Assembly (NCBI GenBank): GCA_007116865.1
Contig: SKHR01000092.1
Span: 1-7,438 of the forward strand
Length of the DNA: 7,438 nucleotides
Reading direction: 5' to 3'
Source of the DNA: Marinospirillum sp.
GTDB taxonomy: Bacteria > Pseudomonadota > Gammaproteobacteria > Pseudomonadales > Halomonadaceae
This document shows, in pieces, positions 1-6,024 of this stretch. The notes beneath the pieces are model-generated. The model was not told the origin of the DNA, did not search any database, and saw only the letters and a list, made by a program, of their open reading frames with translations. Each line of letters starts with the position of its first letter. Position 1 is the stretch's first letter. The translations under genes and the position numbers were made by a program.

Positions 1-1091
1 TCGCCGAATACACTCGTCTGCCCTATGTGGATATTATCAAGGTCAGCATCTTTCCGGCGCTGCTTTATTTCGCCACCGTCTATTTGTTTGTCCATATCAT
101 TGCGGTCAAGCAGGGCATGAAGGGCCTGCCATCGGCGGAGCTGCCGCAGTTGAAAGACGTGATGATGCAGGGCTGGTACTTCCTTTTCCCTCTGGTTCTT
201 CTGGTTTTCCTGCTGGTCAGTGGTTACTCCCCCATGCGGGTGGGTTTTTATGCGGTGATGAGTATTCTGGTGATCGCTGGCCTGAATGGCCTGTGGCAGG
301 CCTGGAAACAGGGGCAGGCGCAGCAGCAGGTGACTTCGGCCTTATGGCAAGCCTGTTTGAAGGGGTTTCATAAGCTGTTGCTTGGACTGGAGCTGGGCGC
401 ACGCAATGCCGTGGCGGTCAGTATTGCCTGTGGTGTGGCCGGCATTGTTGTTGCCGTGGTCGGCTTGACTGGTCTAGGGCTGAAGTTTTCTTCAATGATG
501 GTGGCCTTTTCTGGCGGCAATCTCTTGTTGGCGGTGTTGCTGGTGGCCTTGGCCAGCTTGATTCTAGGCCTGGGTTTGCCGGTGACGGCCAGTTATATCG
601 TGTTGATTGTGCTGGTGGGCCCGGCTCTGACCACTGAGTTTGGCATTCCGCTGCTGGTCGCGCATCTGCTGGTGTTCTGGTACTCACAGGACTCGAATGT
701 GACGCCGCCGGTGGCTTTGGCGGCCTTTGCGGCCGCCGCGATCGCGGGCAGTAAGACCATGGAAACCAGTGTTCAATCCTGGAAATTTGCCAAGGGGCTG
801 TACTTGATTCCGCTGTTTTTCGTGTTCAACCCGGAGATCATCATTGGTGGCAGTCTGGAGCTTTTGCTGTGGAAGGGCACAATACTGACGATTGGTCTGA
901 TCGGCTTTGCGGCCAGTATTGAAGGTTATTTGTTTACCTGGTTGAAAAGCTGGATGCGAGCACTGGTCATGCTGGGCACGCTGTTGATTTTCTTCCCAAG
1001 TTTTCTGTTGGAAGCCATCGGTTTAGGCTTGCTGCTGGTGACGTTGGCAGTCAATGCTTGGCAGGGCTGGCAGCAAAAGGCGGTGAATTAA
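1..1091 (+). CDS. TRAP transporter permease, fused 4TM/12TM (TAXI type), C-terminal part
   Basis: This is the membrane permease of a tripartite ATP-independent periplasmic (TRAP) transporter, which uses an ion gradient to import a solute delivered by a periplasmic binding protein. The 5' end lies outside the window. The frame is open from base 3, reading AEYTRLPYVDIIK, so the GTG at 27 is internal and not a start. The 362 visible residues are strongly hydrophobic. They carry the DctM-like signatures of the fused TAXI subfamily: IPALLYF-like text near the left edge (here FPALLYF), GLGLPVTASYIVL at about visible residues 189-201, and VTPPVALAAFAAAAIAG at about 233-249. A further pair of hydrophobic segments follows to the stop at 1089-1091. 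Family members are usually 600-850 residues, so roughly half is present. The binding-protein gene probably lies upstream, outside the window. The substrate cannot be read from the sequence. Family assignment is confident. Confidence 0.93.
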   Translation, partial: AEYTRLPYVDIIKVSIFPALLYFATVYLFVHIIAVKQGMKGLPSAELPQLKDVMMQGWYFLFPLVLLVFLLVSGYSPMRVGFYAVMSILVIAGLNGLWQAWKQGQAQQQVTSALWQACLKGFHKLLLGLELGARNAVAVSIACGVAGIVVAVVGLTGLGLKFSSMMVAFSGGNLLLAVLLVALASLILGLGLPVTASYIVLIVLVGPALTTEFGIPLLVAHLLVFWYSQDSNVTPPVALAAFAAAAIAGSKTMETSVQSWKFAKGLYLIPLFFVFNPEIIIGGSLELLLWKGTILTIGLIGFAASIEGYLFTWLKSWMRALVMLGTLLIFFPSFLLEAIGLGLLLVTLAVNAWQGWQQKAVN

Positions 1092-1101
1092 AGCAGAGGT
1101 C

Positions 1102-1120
1102 AGGGCGGATCATCCGCCTT
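1102..1120. terminator. Hairpin between convergent permease and hypothetical gene
   Basis: The arms AGGGCGGA (1102-1109) and TCCGCCTT (1113-1120) can pair over eight positions, including one G-U, around a three-base loop. The hairpin sits at the tail-to-tail junction and includes the stop codon of the minus-strand gene (1110-1112). It is GC-rich and could act in both directions. Neither strand has a T-tract after the stem, so it does not match a classical intrinsic terminator. It may instead be a transcript-end stabiliser, a Rho-linked pause, or chance. Confidence 0.4.
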
Positions 1121-1640
1121 GATCCAGCTGTGCTTCGCGGCGCTTGAGCAGCATCAGGTTGACGCCTTCCTCCAGCGCCTGATCGATATCAAACTGAGGA
1201 AAGGCGGGCTTTAGCCCCTCTAGAATCACTGGTAGGGGGGTGCCTTGCTCAAAAACACCAATGGGCAGTTTGACCGTTTTTTTCAGCGTTTGAGCGGGCG
1301 TCACAGGCAGTTTGGTGTTGACGGTGGTCCAGGCCAGACTAAAGCGCTTTTCATCGTCTCTGGGTGGAAGTTCAATATGGGTTTTCTCACGCAGCGCGCG
1401 ATCTAAAACGACCCCTTCAATCAGTTGCCCGGTGGGGTGAAGGAGCTGGCGTTCGATGAAAAAGCGGCTGAGACCGGCATAATCGTTTTCAGCCTCAAGC
1501 ACTTTATCCTTGATCATTTGACGAATGAGTTTAGTGTCATTGAATATCGGATCACGAGTGTAGGTCAGGACCTCATAGGTGGGTTTAAAAAGGGCATCAA
1601 AACCCGCATAAAAACCTAAGGTCATGTAAAATTTGGCCAT
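1110..1640 (-). CDS. Hypothetical protein, 176 residues, not recognised
   Basis: I do not recognise this protein. The frame extends to a TTG at 1655, but the ATG at 1638-1640 is the better start. On the coding strand it is preceded by AGAGG (plus-strand 1646-1650) with a five-base spacer. The product is 176 residues, has no cysteine, and shows no clear signal peptide or membrane span, so it is probably cytoplasmic. The first 27 residues are rich in aromatics (F4, Y5, F10, Y11, F14, F18, Y22, Y27). Residues 31-65 look helical and charged. Residues 88-135 are more beta-like with several Thr and Pro. The C-terminal segment 136-170 again looks helical (TPLPVILEGLKPAFPQFDID, then a Leu-rich basic tail). 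It is divergent from the GntR regulator across 130 bp and convergent with the permease. It is probably a real gene: good ribosome site, full use of the gap, and sensible composition. No function is proposed. Confidence 0.72.
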   Translation of the reverse strand: MAKFYMTLGFYAGFDALFKPTYEVLTYTRDPIFNDTKLIRQMIKDKVLEAENDYAGLSRFFIERQLLHPTGQLIEGVVLDRALREKTHIELPPRDDEKRFSLAWTTVNTKLPVTPAQTLKKTVKLPIGVFEQGTPLPVILEGLKPAFPQFDIDQALEEGVNLMLLKRREAQLDQGG

Positions 1641-1770
1641 GCCTGCCTCTGGCAATCAATCATTGGAAATAGTCGAATTTTTACAGCTTAAAGTTGGTGT
1701 TGGATTTGCGCAAGCAGGAAATCCCGCGTTACTGCCTTTTAAACGATTGAGACCACTCAGAGTGAACAAA
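1641..1770. promoter_or_regulatory. Divergent intergenic region between hypothetical gene and GntR regulator
   Basis: These 130 bp separate two divergent starts and must hold promoters for both, unless either is read through. The region is more AT-rich than its flanks. The clearest element is the minus-strand ribosome site AGAGG at 1646-1650. For the plus gene there is a weak AGAG at 1759-1762. I found no convincing -35/-10 pair. A short dyad CAAT-C-ATTG lies at about 1656-1664, but its four-base arms are too short to call an operator. FCD-type GntR regulators often control their own divergent region, so this is a reasonable place to look for binding. Confidence 0.35.
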
Positions 1771-2538
1771 ATGTCTGCCCCCTTGAAAGGAATCATCCTA
1801 CCGCGAAAAATGAAACGCGCGGACCAGATTGTAGAAGCGGTGAAGCGCTGGATAGTGGCTCAGGATATCCAGCCAGGTGATCGCCTGCCCAATGAAAAGG
1901 CGCTGATGGAGCAGTTCGAATGCTCTAAAGGCACAGTGCGGGAAGCGTTGAAGTCGCTGGAAGTTCAGGGGCTGATCCAGCTTAAAACTGGCCCTAATGG
2001 TGGCGCAACTCTGGTTCAGGTGCCCTATCCGCTGGCCTCACAATTGCTGCGTAATTATCTGCATTTTCAACACCCTTCTGGCCCGGACATCTACCGGCTG
2101 CGCAAACTGGTCGAGCCTGAGCTGGCAGCCATGGTCACGGCGTTGCTGACCGAAGCCGACTTGCAAACCCTGGAGGCTCTGACTGAAGCCTGCGCGCGTC
2201 CGCCGGTCAATTTGCAAGAGCGCCTGGAGCAGCGCATCGCTGAATTGGATTTTCATAGCCTGTTGGCCGAGCGTTGCCCTGATCCCTTGTTGGCATTTGT
2301 GGGGCGTTTTCTGAATGACTTGATCAAGGATCTGGTGATTTATAAAAAAGTCCAACTGCCTGAGCAGGTGGAATTTTCCCAGGATAATCTTTTTTATCAC
2401 CGTGCGCTGATCGCCGCTTACCGTGAGCGTGATGTTGCCAAGGTGCGCCAGCTGATGGCAGAACACATGAGTTCTGCCGAGCGCTTTAATATTGAGTTGC
2501 AGGGTCAGCTGGATAAGGGATTGCTGTCGCCCAGCTGA
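1771..2538 (+). CDS. GntR family transcriptional regulator, FadR/FCD subfamily
   Basis: This is a DNA-binding regulator that changes its operator binding when a small carboxylate-like ligand occupies the C-terminal domain. I chose the ATG at 1771, giving 255 residues, a typical length. The upstream TTG at 1633 would add 46 residues without family character and would overlap the divergent gene. The N-terminal winged helix spans about residues 18-82 and contains the GntR signature RLPNEKALMEQF followed by CSKGTVREALKSLEVQGLI. The all-helical FCD domain follows at about 105-240, beginning RLRKLVEPELAAM. Its likely metal ligands are H162 (DFH), H210 (FYHRAL) and H232 (AEHM). The fourth position, usually Asp four residues before the first His, is Glu158 here. 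The 3' end overlaps the convergent cyclase gene by 34 bp. A role in controlling the nearby TRAP uptake genes is plausible but not shown. The ligand is unknown. Confidence 0.92.
   Translation: MSAPLKGIILPRKMKRADQIVEAVKRWIVAQDIQPGDRLPNEKALMEQFECSKGTVREALKSLEVQGLIQLKTGPNGGATLVQVPYPLASQLLRNYLHFQHPSGPDIYRLRKLVEPELAAMVTALLTEADLQTLEALTEACARPPVNLQERLEQRIAELDFHSLLAERCPDPLLAFVGRFLNDLIKDLVIYKKVQLPEQVEFSQDNLFYHRALIAAYRERDVAKVRQLMAEHMSSAERFNIELQGQLDKGLLSPS
2505..2538. repeat. Stop-to-stop inverted repeat in the regulator/cyclase overlap
   Basis: The 34-bp overlap between the two convergent genes is bounded by a perfect 8-bp inverted repeat: TCAGCTGG at 2505-2512 and CCAGCTGA at 2531-2538, with an 18-base spacer. 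Each outer arm contains the stop codon of one gene, so both genes end in AGC-TGA. A transcript from either strand could fold here. There is no T-tract after the stem in either direction (plus strand continues with A residues), so I do not call it an intrinsic terminator. Confidence 0.55.
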
Positions 2539-4532
2539 AAAACCTGAACCCGGTTACGGCCGCGATTCTTCGCCAGATAAAGCGCTTTATCTGCGCGTTG
2601 CAAGGCTTCTTCCGGTAGTTTGTCCAGTTGGGTCAAGTGGCTGATACCCAGGCTGATGGTGACATCAATCGCGCCGGTGCTGGTTTCAAAGGGCGTGTCG
2701 GCAATCAGGCGGCGCAAGCGTTCGGCAAAGATGTTTGCGCCTTCGGTGGGAGTACTGGGCAACAATACGGCAAACTCTTCACCTCCCAGGCGGGCGGCAA
2801 AATCACTGGCGCGAAGAGTTTTTCGAACCCGTCTGGCGAGGAGGCGCAAAACCTCATCACCGACTGCATGCCCCCAATTGTCATTGATCTGCTTAAAGTG
2901 ATCCAGATCGAACATGACCAGGCTGGCACCTTCACCGGTGCGCTGAATCCGCAGCGCTTCATCGGTTAATTTCTGCATGAAATAACGCCGGTTGGGCAGG
3001 TCGGTCAGGCTGTCCGTGCGAGCCATGTATTTCAAGGCCTTTTGCTGGGCTTTTAGCTGCGAGATATCACGATAGACCCATAGATGGCCAAACAGGCGGC
3101 CATCCCGGTGGACAGGCACATAGTCACGCTCAAAGACCCGGCCATCCGCAAGATGAACTTCCTCATTTTGGACTTCCAGGCAGTTGGTCACGCGCTGCTC
3201 AATCATTGCCAGTGCACTATCGGGGTCGGCAAAATTCTCGGCATAAACCGGCAGTAGCTCGGTGGTTTTTTTGCCCACCATTTGCTCCGGTAACTGATCC
3301 GGACAGAAGTAGGCGCAAAAGGCCTGGTTGATATGCAGAACCCGCCGCTCAGCACTTTCAAACAGCACGCAGGCGCGAAAATGGCGGATCAACGCGTTGA
3401 GCCTTGCGACTGAGTCGGCCAGCTCATCTCGAGTGCGGCGCAGGCGCAAACGCATGCCGCGCCCGGTCAGATAAAGCCCGAGCATCAGCATTAACTGTAG
3501 CGCCAGCCAGATAGCTCCAAGGTGGATCAACAGCTGACGCTGGGTGGCCTGTTGACCTGCCAACAGGCCGCTGATGTCACGCCAGATCAGGGTGTCGACA
3601 CGGTGATCCGTCGACAGGGGATGATCCAGCTGGGTTTGAATGATTTGGTAGGTGGTGTCATCTAATGAAAAGAGTTGCCAGTGTCCGGATTCAAAGTCTC
3701 GCTCACACTGAGTCATTTGCTGGAGCAGAGCATCAAGGCCCGCGCGTGAACTGGCTTCTAAGTAATAGTGGCACTGACCGATCTGATAACCTCGGCCTTG
3801 ATAGGCATCAGGCAACTGGCTGACAGCGACCTGGTCTTCTTTGAGGATGACCGCAAACCCGGCATTGAACTGTTGATCGAGCTGACGTAGCTTTAATTCC
3901 AACTGGGTGCCCAGCTCAAAAACCACTGAGCGCTCGATTGTGGGTAGATTGACCGGCATTGCTCCCCGGACACCTGAAGCAAATCGACCCACTTCAAAGC
4001 CGCTGGCGGCCTGGCCGGTGGCATGGGTGGTATCAATGATTGGGCGTAGCTGGGTCAAGTCATCGCCATACTGCTGTGGCGCATGCATGCGCAAAAAGGA
4101 GCGGTTTCTTCCCTGGCGATCCATAAAGTGCAGTTGCATTTGATGGATGCCTAAAGACTGATTCAGCTGTGACCAGACAGGCTCCAAGTGTGCATAAAGC
4201 TGCTGACGTTGATGTTGAGTTTGAGCGCCGCCGCTGCCTTCTCCTTCTTCCTGCCAGGCACGCCAGGCTGCTTCTATGTGCTGCTGAGTCTGCTGGTCGA
4301 GCAAAATCAACTGGCCTAAGCCCAGCATTTGTTGCTGTAAGTCACTGAGGCTGACGGATGCGGCCGCTTTCAACTCATCTGCAGCAGTTTCCAGTTGATG
4401 GTTGAGCTCACGGTCTTGTGCCTGCCAGTTAAAGTAGCCGGCCAATAAAAATAAAAGCGCCAAAAATAAACCGGCAAGGAACTGAACAAAGTGACTGGTG
4501 TATAACAAGCGTGTCGTTTGGCTCTGTGACAT
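2505..4532 (-). CDS. Membrane diguanylate cyclase with periplasmic dCache_3-like sensor, PAS and GGEEF domains
   Basis: This 675-residue inner-membrane protein should make cyclic di-GMP from two GTP in response to a periplasmic signal. A first membrane span lies at about residues 15-34. The periplasmic region is about 35-333 and contains the segments LGIHQMQLHFMDRQGRNRSF, PQQYGDDL and SGFEVGRF, typical of the double-Cache family dCache_3. A second span lies at about 335-354, followed by a basic, coiled-coil-like linker. A PAS domain runs from about 375 to 490 (VGKKTTELLP, then VPVHRDGRLFGHLWVYRDIS). The GGDEF domain runs from about 503 to 665, with LTDLPNRR, FDLDHFKQINDNWGHAVGD and an intact GGEEF at 583-587. 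RASD at 574-577, five residues before it, is a canonical product-inhibition (I) site. The enzyme therefore looks active and feedback-regulated. The ATG at 4530-4532 has a weak AGAG seven bases upstream. It is divergent from the tolC-like gene. The ligand is unknown. Confidence 0.95.
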   Translation of the reverse strand: MSQSQTTRLLYTSHFVQFLAGLFLALLFLLAGYFNWQAQDRELNHQLETAADELKAAASVSLSDLQQQMLGLGQLILLDQQTQQHIEAAWRAWQEEGEGSGGAQTQHQRQQLYAHLEPVWSQLNQSLGIHQMQLHFMDRQGRNRSFLRMHAPQQYGDDLTQLRPIIDTTHATGQAASGFEVGRFASGVRGAMPVNLPTIERSVVFELGTQLELKLRQLDQQFNAGFAVILKEDQVAVSQLPDAYQGRGYQIGQCHYYLEASSRAGLDALLQQMTQCERDFESGHWQLFSLDDTTYQIIQTQLDHPLSTDHRVDTLIWRDISGLLAGQQATQRQLLIHLGAIWLALQLMLMLGLYLTGRGMRLRLRRTRDELADSVARLNALIRHFRACVLFESAERRVLHINQAFCAYFCPDQLPEQMVGKKTTELLPVYAENFADPDSALAMIEQRVTNCLEVQNEEVHLADGRVFERDYVPVHRDGRLFGHLWVYRDISQLKAQQKALKYMARTDSLTDLPNRRYFMQKLTDEALRIQRTGEGASLVMFDLDHFKQINDNWGHAVGDEVLRLLARRVRKTLRASDFAARLGGEEFAVLLPSTPTEGANIFAERLRRLIADTPFETSTGAIDVTISLGISHLTQLDKLPEEALQRADKALYLAKNRGRNRVQVFQLGDSNPLSS

Positions 4533-4634
4533 GAAGTTTCTCTGCTCAGTCAGGTGAATAGGTTGATATTAGCAGGCTTGCCCCTGTGCTGGGAAATATC
4601 CAGGCGCGAGCTAGACGTACCCCCGACTACAGGT

Positions 4635-4650
4635 TAGACTTTCCGGTCTA
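4635..4650. promoter_or_regulatory. Candidate operator palindrome TAGAC-N6-GTCTA
   Basis: TAGAC (4635-4639) and GTCTA (4646-4650) form a perfect 5-bp dyad with a six-base centre. Another TAGAC occurs in direct orientation at 4612-4616, 23 bp upstream, about two helical turns away. The dyad lies immediately upstream of the weak -35-like TTGGTG at 4652. Its size and spacing suit a dimeric repressor or activator of the TetR or MarR kind, which commonly control efflux genes. No such regulator gene is in the window, so the protein is unknown. Confidence 0.4.
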
Positions 4651-4715
4651 CTTGGTGCTTTAACGCCGTGATCAGTAATAGATAGGCTTATGGAAGCACC
4701 TGTTCAATGGAGTAT

Positions 4716-4720
4716 AGGTG
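4716..4720 (+). promoter_or_regulatory. Ribosome binding site that fixes the tolC start
   Basis: AGGTG lies five bases before the ATG at 4726. The upstream in-frame ATG at 4690 has only a TAGG three bases ahead and would put 12 extra residues before the signal peptide. This favours 4726 as the start. The ATG at 4735 remains a weaker alternative. Confidence 0.65.
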
Positions 4721-4725
4721 AATAT

Positions 4726-6024
4726 ATGCCTGCAATGCGTATTCTAGTCTTTAGTAGTTTGGTATGGCTCATGAGTTCAGGTCTTTGGGCGGCAGACTTG
4801 ATGCAAGCCTGGCGTGATGCGGCGCTTCAAGATCCGCAGTTAATGGCAGAGCAGGCGCGGTTTGAGCAGGCGAAAGCCCGAGTCGCGCAAACCAGTGCAG
4901 ACCTCTTGCCGCAGATTGAACTGAGCGGACGCTTCACTCACACCGATCGTGACGGTGCCCCCGATGCATTTGAAAACTTCAATACCAGCCTGACGGCGCG
5001 CCAGCTACTGTTTGATGGACGTGTCTGGTATGCGCGTCAGGCGGAAACCCAGGCGCTGAAAAGCGTCGCCGCTCAGTTGCAAAACGCACAGCAGGAATTG
5101 TTGCTTAGGGTCGCTCAAGCCTATTTTGAAGTGTTGAAAGCGGAAGACAATCTGCGCTCTGCTGGCGCAGAAGAAGAAGCCATTGAGCGCCAACTTGGGC
5201 AGGCGAAAGAGCAACATGAAGTCGGCCTGATCGCGATCACTGGTGTGCTGGAAGCCCAAGCCGCCTACGATGCCGCCAGAGCAGCCAGAATTGGTGCCGA
5301 AGGTGCACTGATCATCAGTTATGACGGTCTGGAGCAGATCACGGGACAACAGTATGATGCCCTGCATACACTGCGTGCGGACTACCCGGTAGAACCACCA
5401 CAACCCAGCGATCGTCAGTACTGGATTGATCTGGCGCTGGATCAGAATTTATCCTTGCAAGCCCTGGCGGCTCGCACTGCAGTGGCAGAGCAGGCGGTTT
5501 CTGCTCGCCGCGCTGGGCATTGGCCGAGTGTCGGCCTGTTTGCAGAACACAGCCGCAACAGTGAAACCCTGGCCGGGCCGGAAGAACAGACGGTGCTGGG
5601 TGTGCAGGCCAGTTTAGAGCTTTATGGCGGTGGTCGTACCTCAGCCCAGGTGCGTGAGTCCAGTTTTGCCCTGGAAGAGGCGCGGGCAGGACAGGACCAA
5701 ACCCGTCGAGAAGTCATCCAGCAAACGCGCAGTCTGTTCACCCAAATGAGCACAGACGTGCTGGGTGTACAGGCACGTGCCCAGGCCATACGCTCGGCAG
5801 AAAGTGCCCTGCAGGCCACCCGGACGGGTTATGAAGTCGGTACTCGCAACCTGGTTGAGCTGCTCAATGCAGAGCGTGCTCTGTGGGCGGCTCGGCGCGA
5901 CTATGATGCCGCGCGATATCAGTATGTGTTGAGTCAGTTGGGCTTGTTGCGAGTGACTGGTCAGTTGGCAGTGGATGATTTACAGTCGCTGAATGACTGG
6001 CTGGTGGCCTCACAGGATCAATGA
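4726..6024 (+). CDS. tolC: TolC family outer-membrane channel protein
   Basis: This is an outer-membrane efflux or secretion duct: a trimer forming a beta-barrel and periplasmic alpha-helical tunnel that docks with inner-membrane pumps. From the chosen ATG the precursor is 432 residues. The signal peptide is MPAMRILVFSSLVWLMSSGL plus WA, with cleavage most likely before ADLMQAW. The mature protein starts with the usual TolC helix (AWRDAALQDPQLMAEQARFE). It shows two related outer-membrane-efflux repeats, about residues 24-210 and 230-420, each dominated by long Ala/Gln/Glu-rich helices. The family signature near the end is clear: GYEVGTRNLVELLNAERALW (368-387), then DYDAARYQYVLSQLGLLRVTG and a final DDLQSLNDWL. 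It is shorter than E. coli TolC (493), mainly through lack of the C-terminal tail. The family is certain. Whether it serves RND pumps, type I secretion or both cannot be decided, so the symbol is family-level. The next gene starts inside its stop codon. Confidence 0.92.
   Translation: MPAMRILVFSSLVWLMSSGLWAADLMQAWRDAALQDPQLMAEQARFEQAKARVAQTSADLLPQIELSGRFTHTDRDGAPDAFENFNTSLTARQLLFDGRVWYARQAETQALKSVAAQLQNAQQELLLRVAQAYFEVLKAEDNLRSAGAEEEAIERQLGQAKEQHEVGLIAITGVLEAQAAYDAARAARIGAEGALIISYDGLEQITGQQYDALHTLRADYPVEPPQPSDRQYWIDLALDQNLSLQALAARTAVAEQAVSARRAGHWPSVGLFAEHSRNSETLAGPEEQTVLGVQASLELYGGGRTSAQVRESSFALEEARAGQDQTRREVIQQTRSLFTQMSTDVLGVQARAQAIRSAESALQATRTGYEVGTRNLVELLNAERALWAARRDYDAARYQYVLSQLGLLRVTGQLAVDDLQSLNDWLVASQDQ

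Larger units (their letters stand above)
4533..4725. promoter_or_regulatory. Divergent control region between cyclase and tolC-lpxL operon
   Basis: These 193 bp must contain the promoters for the cyclase (minus) and for tolC-lpxL (plus). A weak plus-strand candidate is TTGGTG at 4652-4657 with TAATAG at 4676-4681 (18-bp spacing), which is only a partial match to sigma-70 elements. A minus-strand TAATAT (plus-strand ATATTA, about 4566-4571) could be a -10 but lacks a recognisable -35. The most ordered element is the palindrome at 4635-4650, listed separately. The tolC ribosome site AGGTG is at 4716-4720. Confidence 0.45.

Noticed and set aside
27..29. GTG at 27 as the start of the permease gene
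   Set aside because: The frame stays open to the left edge and upstream residues (AEYTRLPY) continue the family alignment, so the gene is truncated by the window and does not start here.
1633..1770. N-terminal extension of the GntR regulator from a TTG
   Set aside because: The added 46 residues have no family character and would overlap the start of the divergent gene. The ATG at 1771 gives a normal family length.
2038..2466. 142-residue open frame opposite the GntR gene
   Set aside because: It lies wholly antisense to a well-supported gene, has no recognisable family and has a composition typical of a reverse-frame shadow.
4552..4724. Direct repeat AGGTGAATA at 4552-4560 and 4716-4724
   Set aside because: One nine-base repeat in a 193-bp region is not far from chance, and the second copy is explained as the tolC ribosome site.
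5005..5403. 132-residue open frame opposite the tolC gene
   Set aside because: It is antisense to the conserved TolC helices, with no domain signature or independent context, so it is best explained as a shadow.
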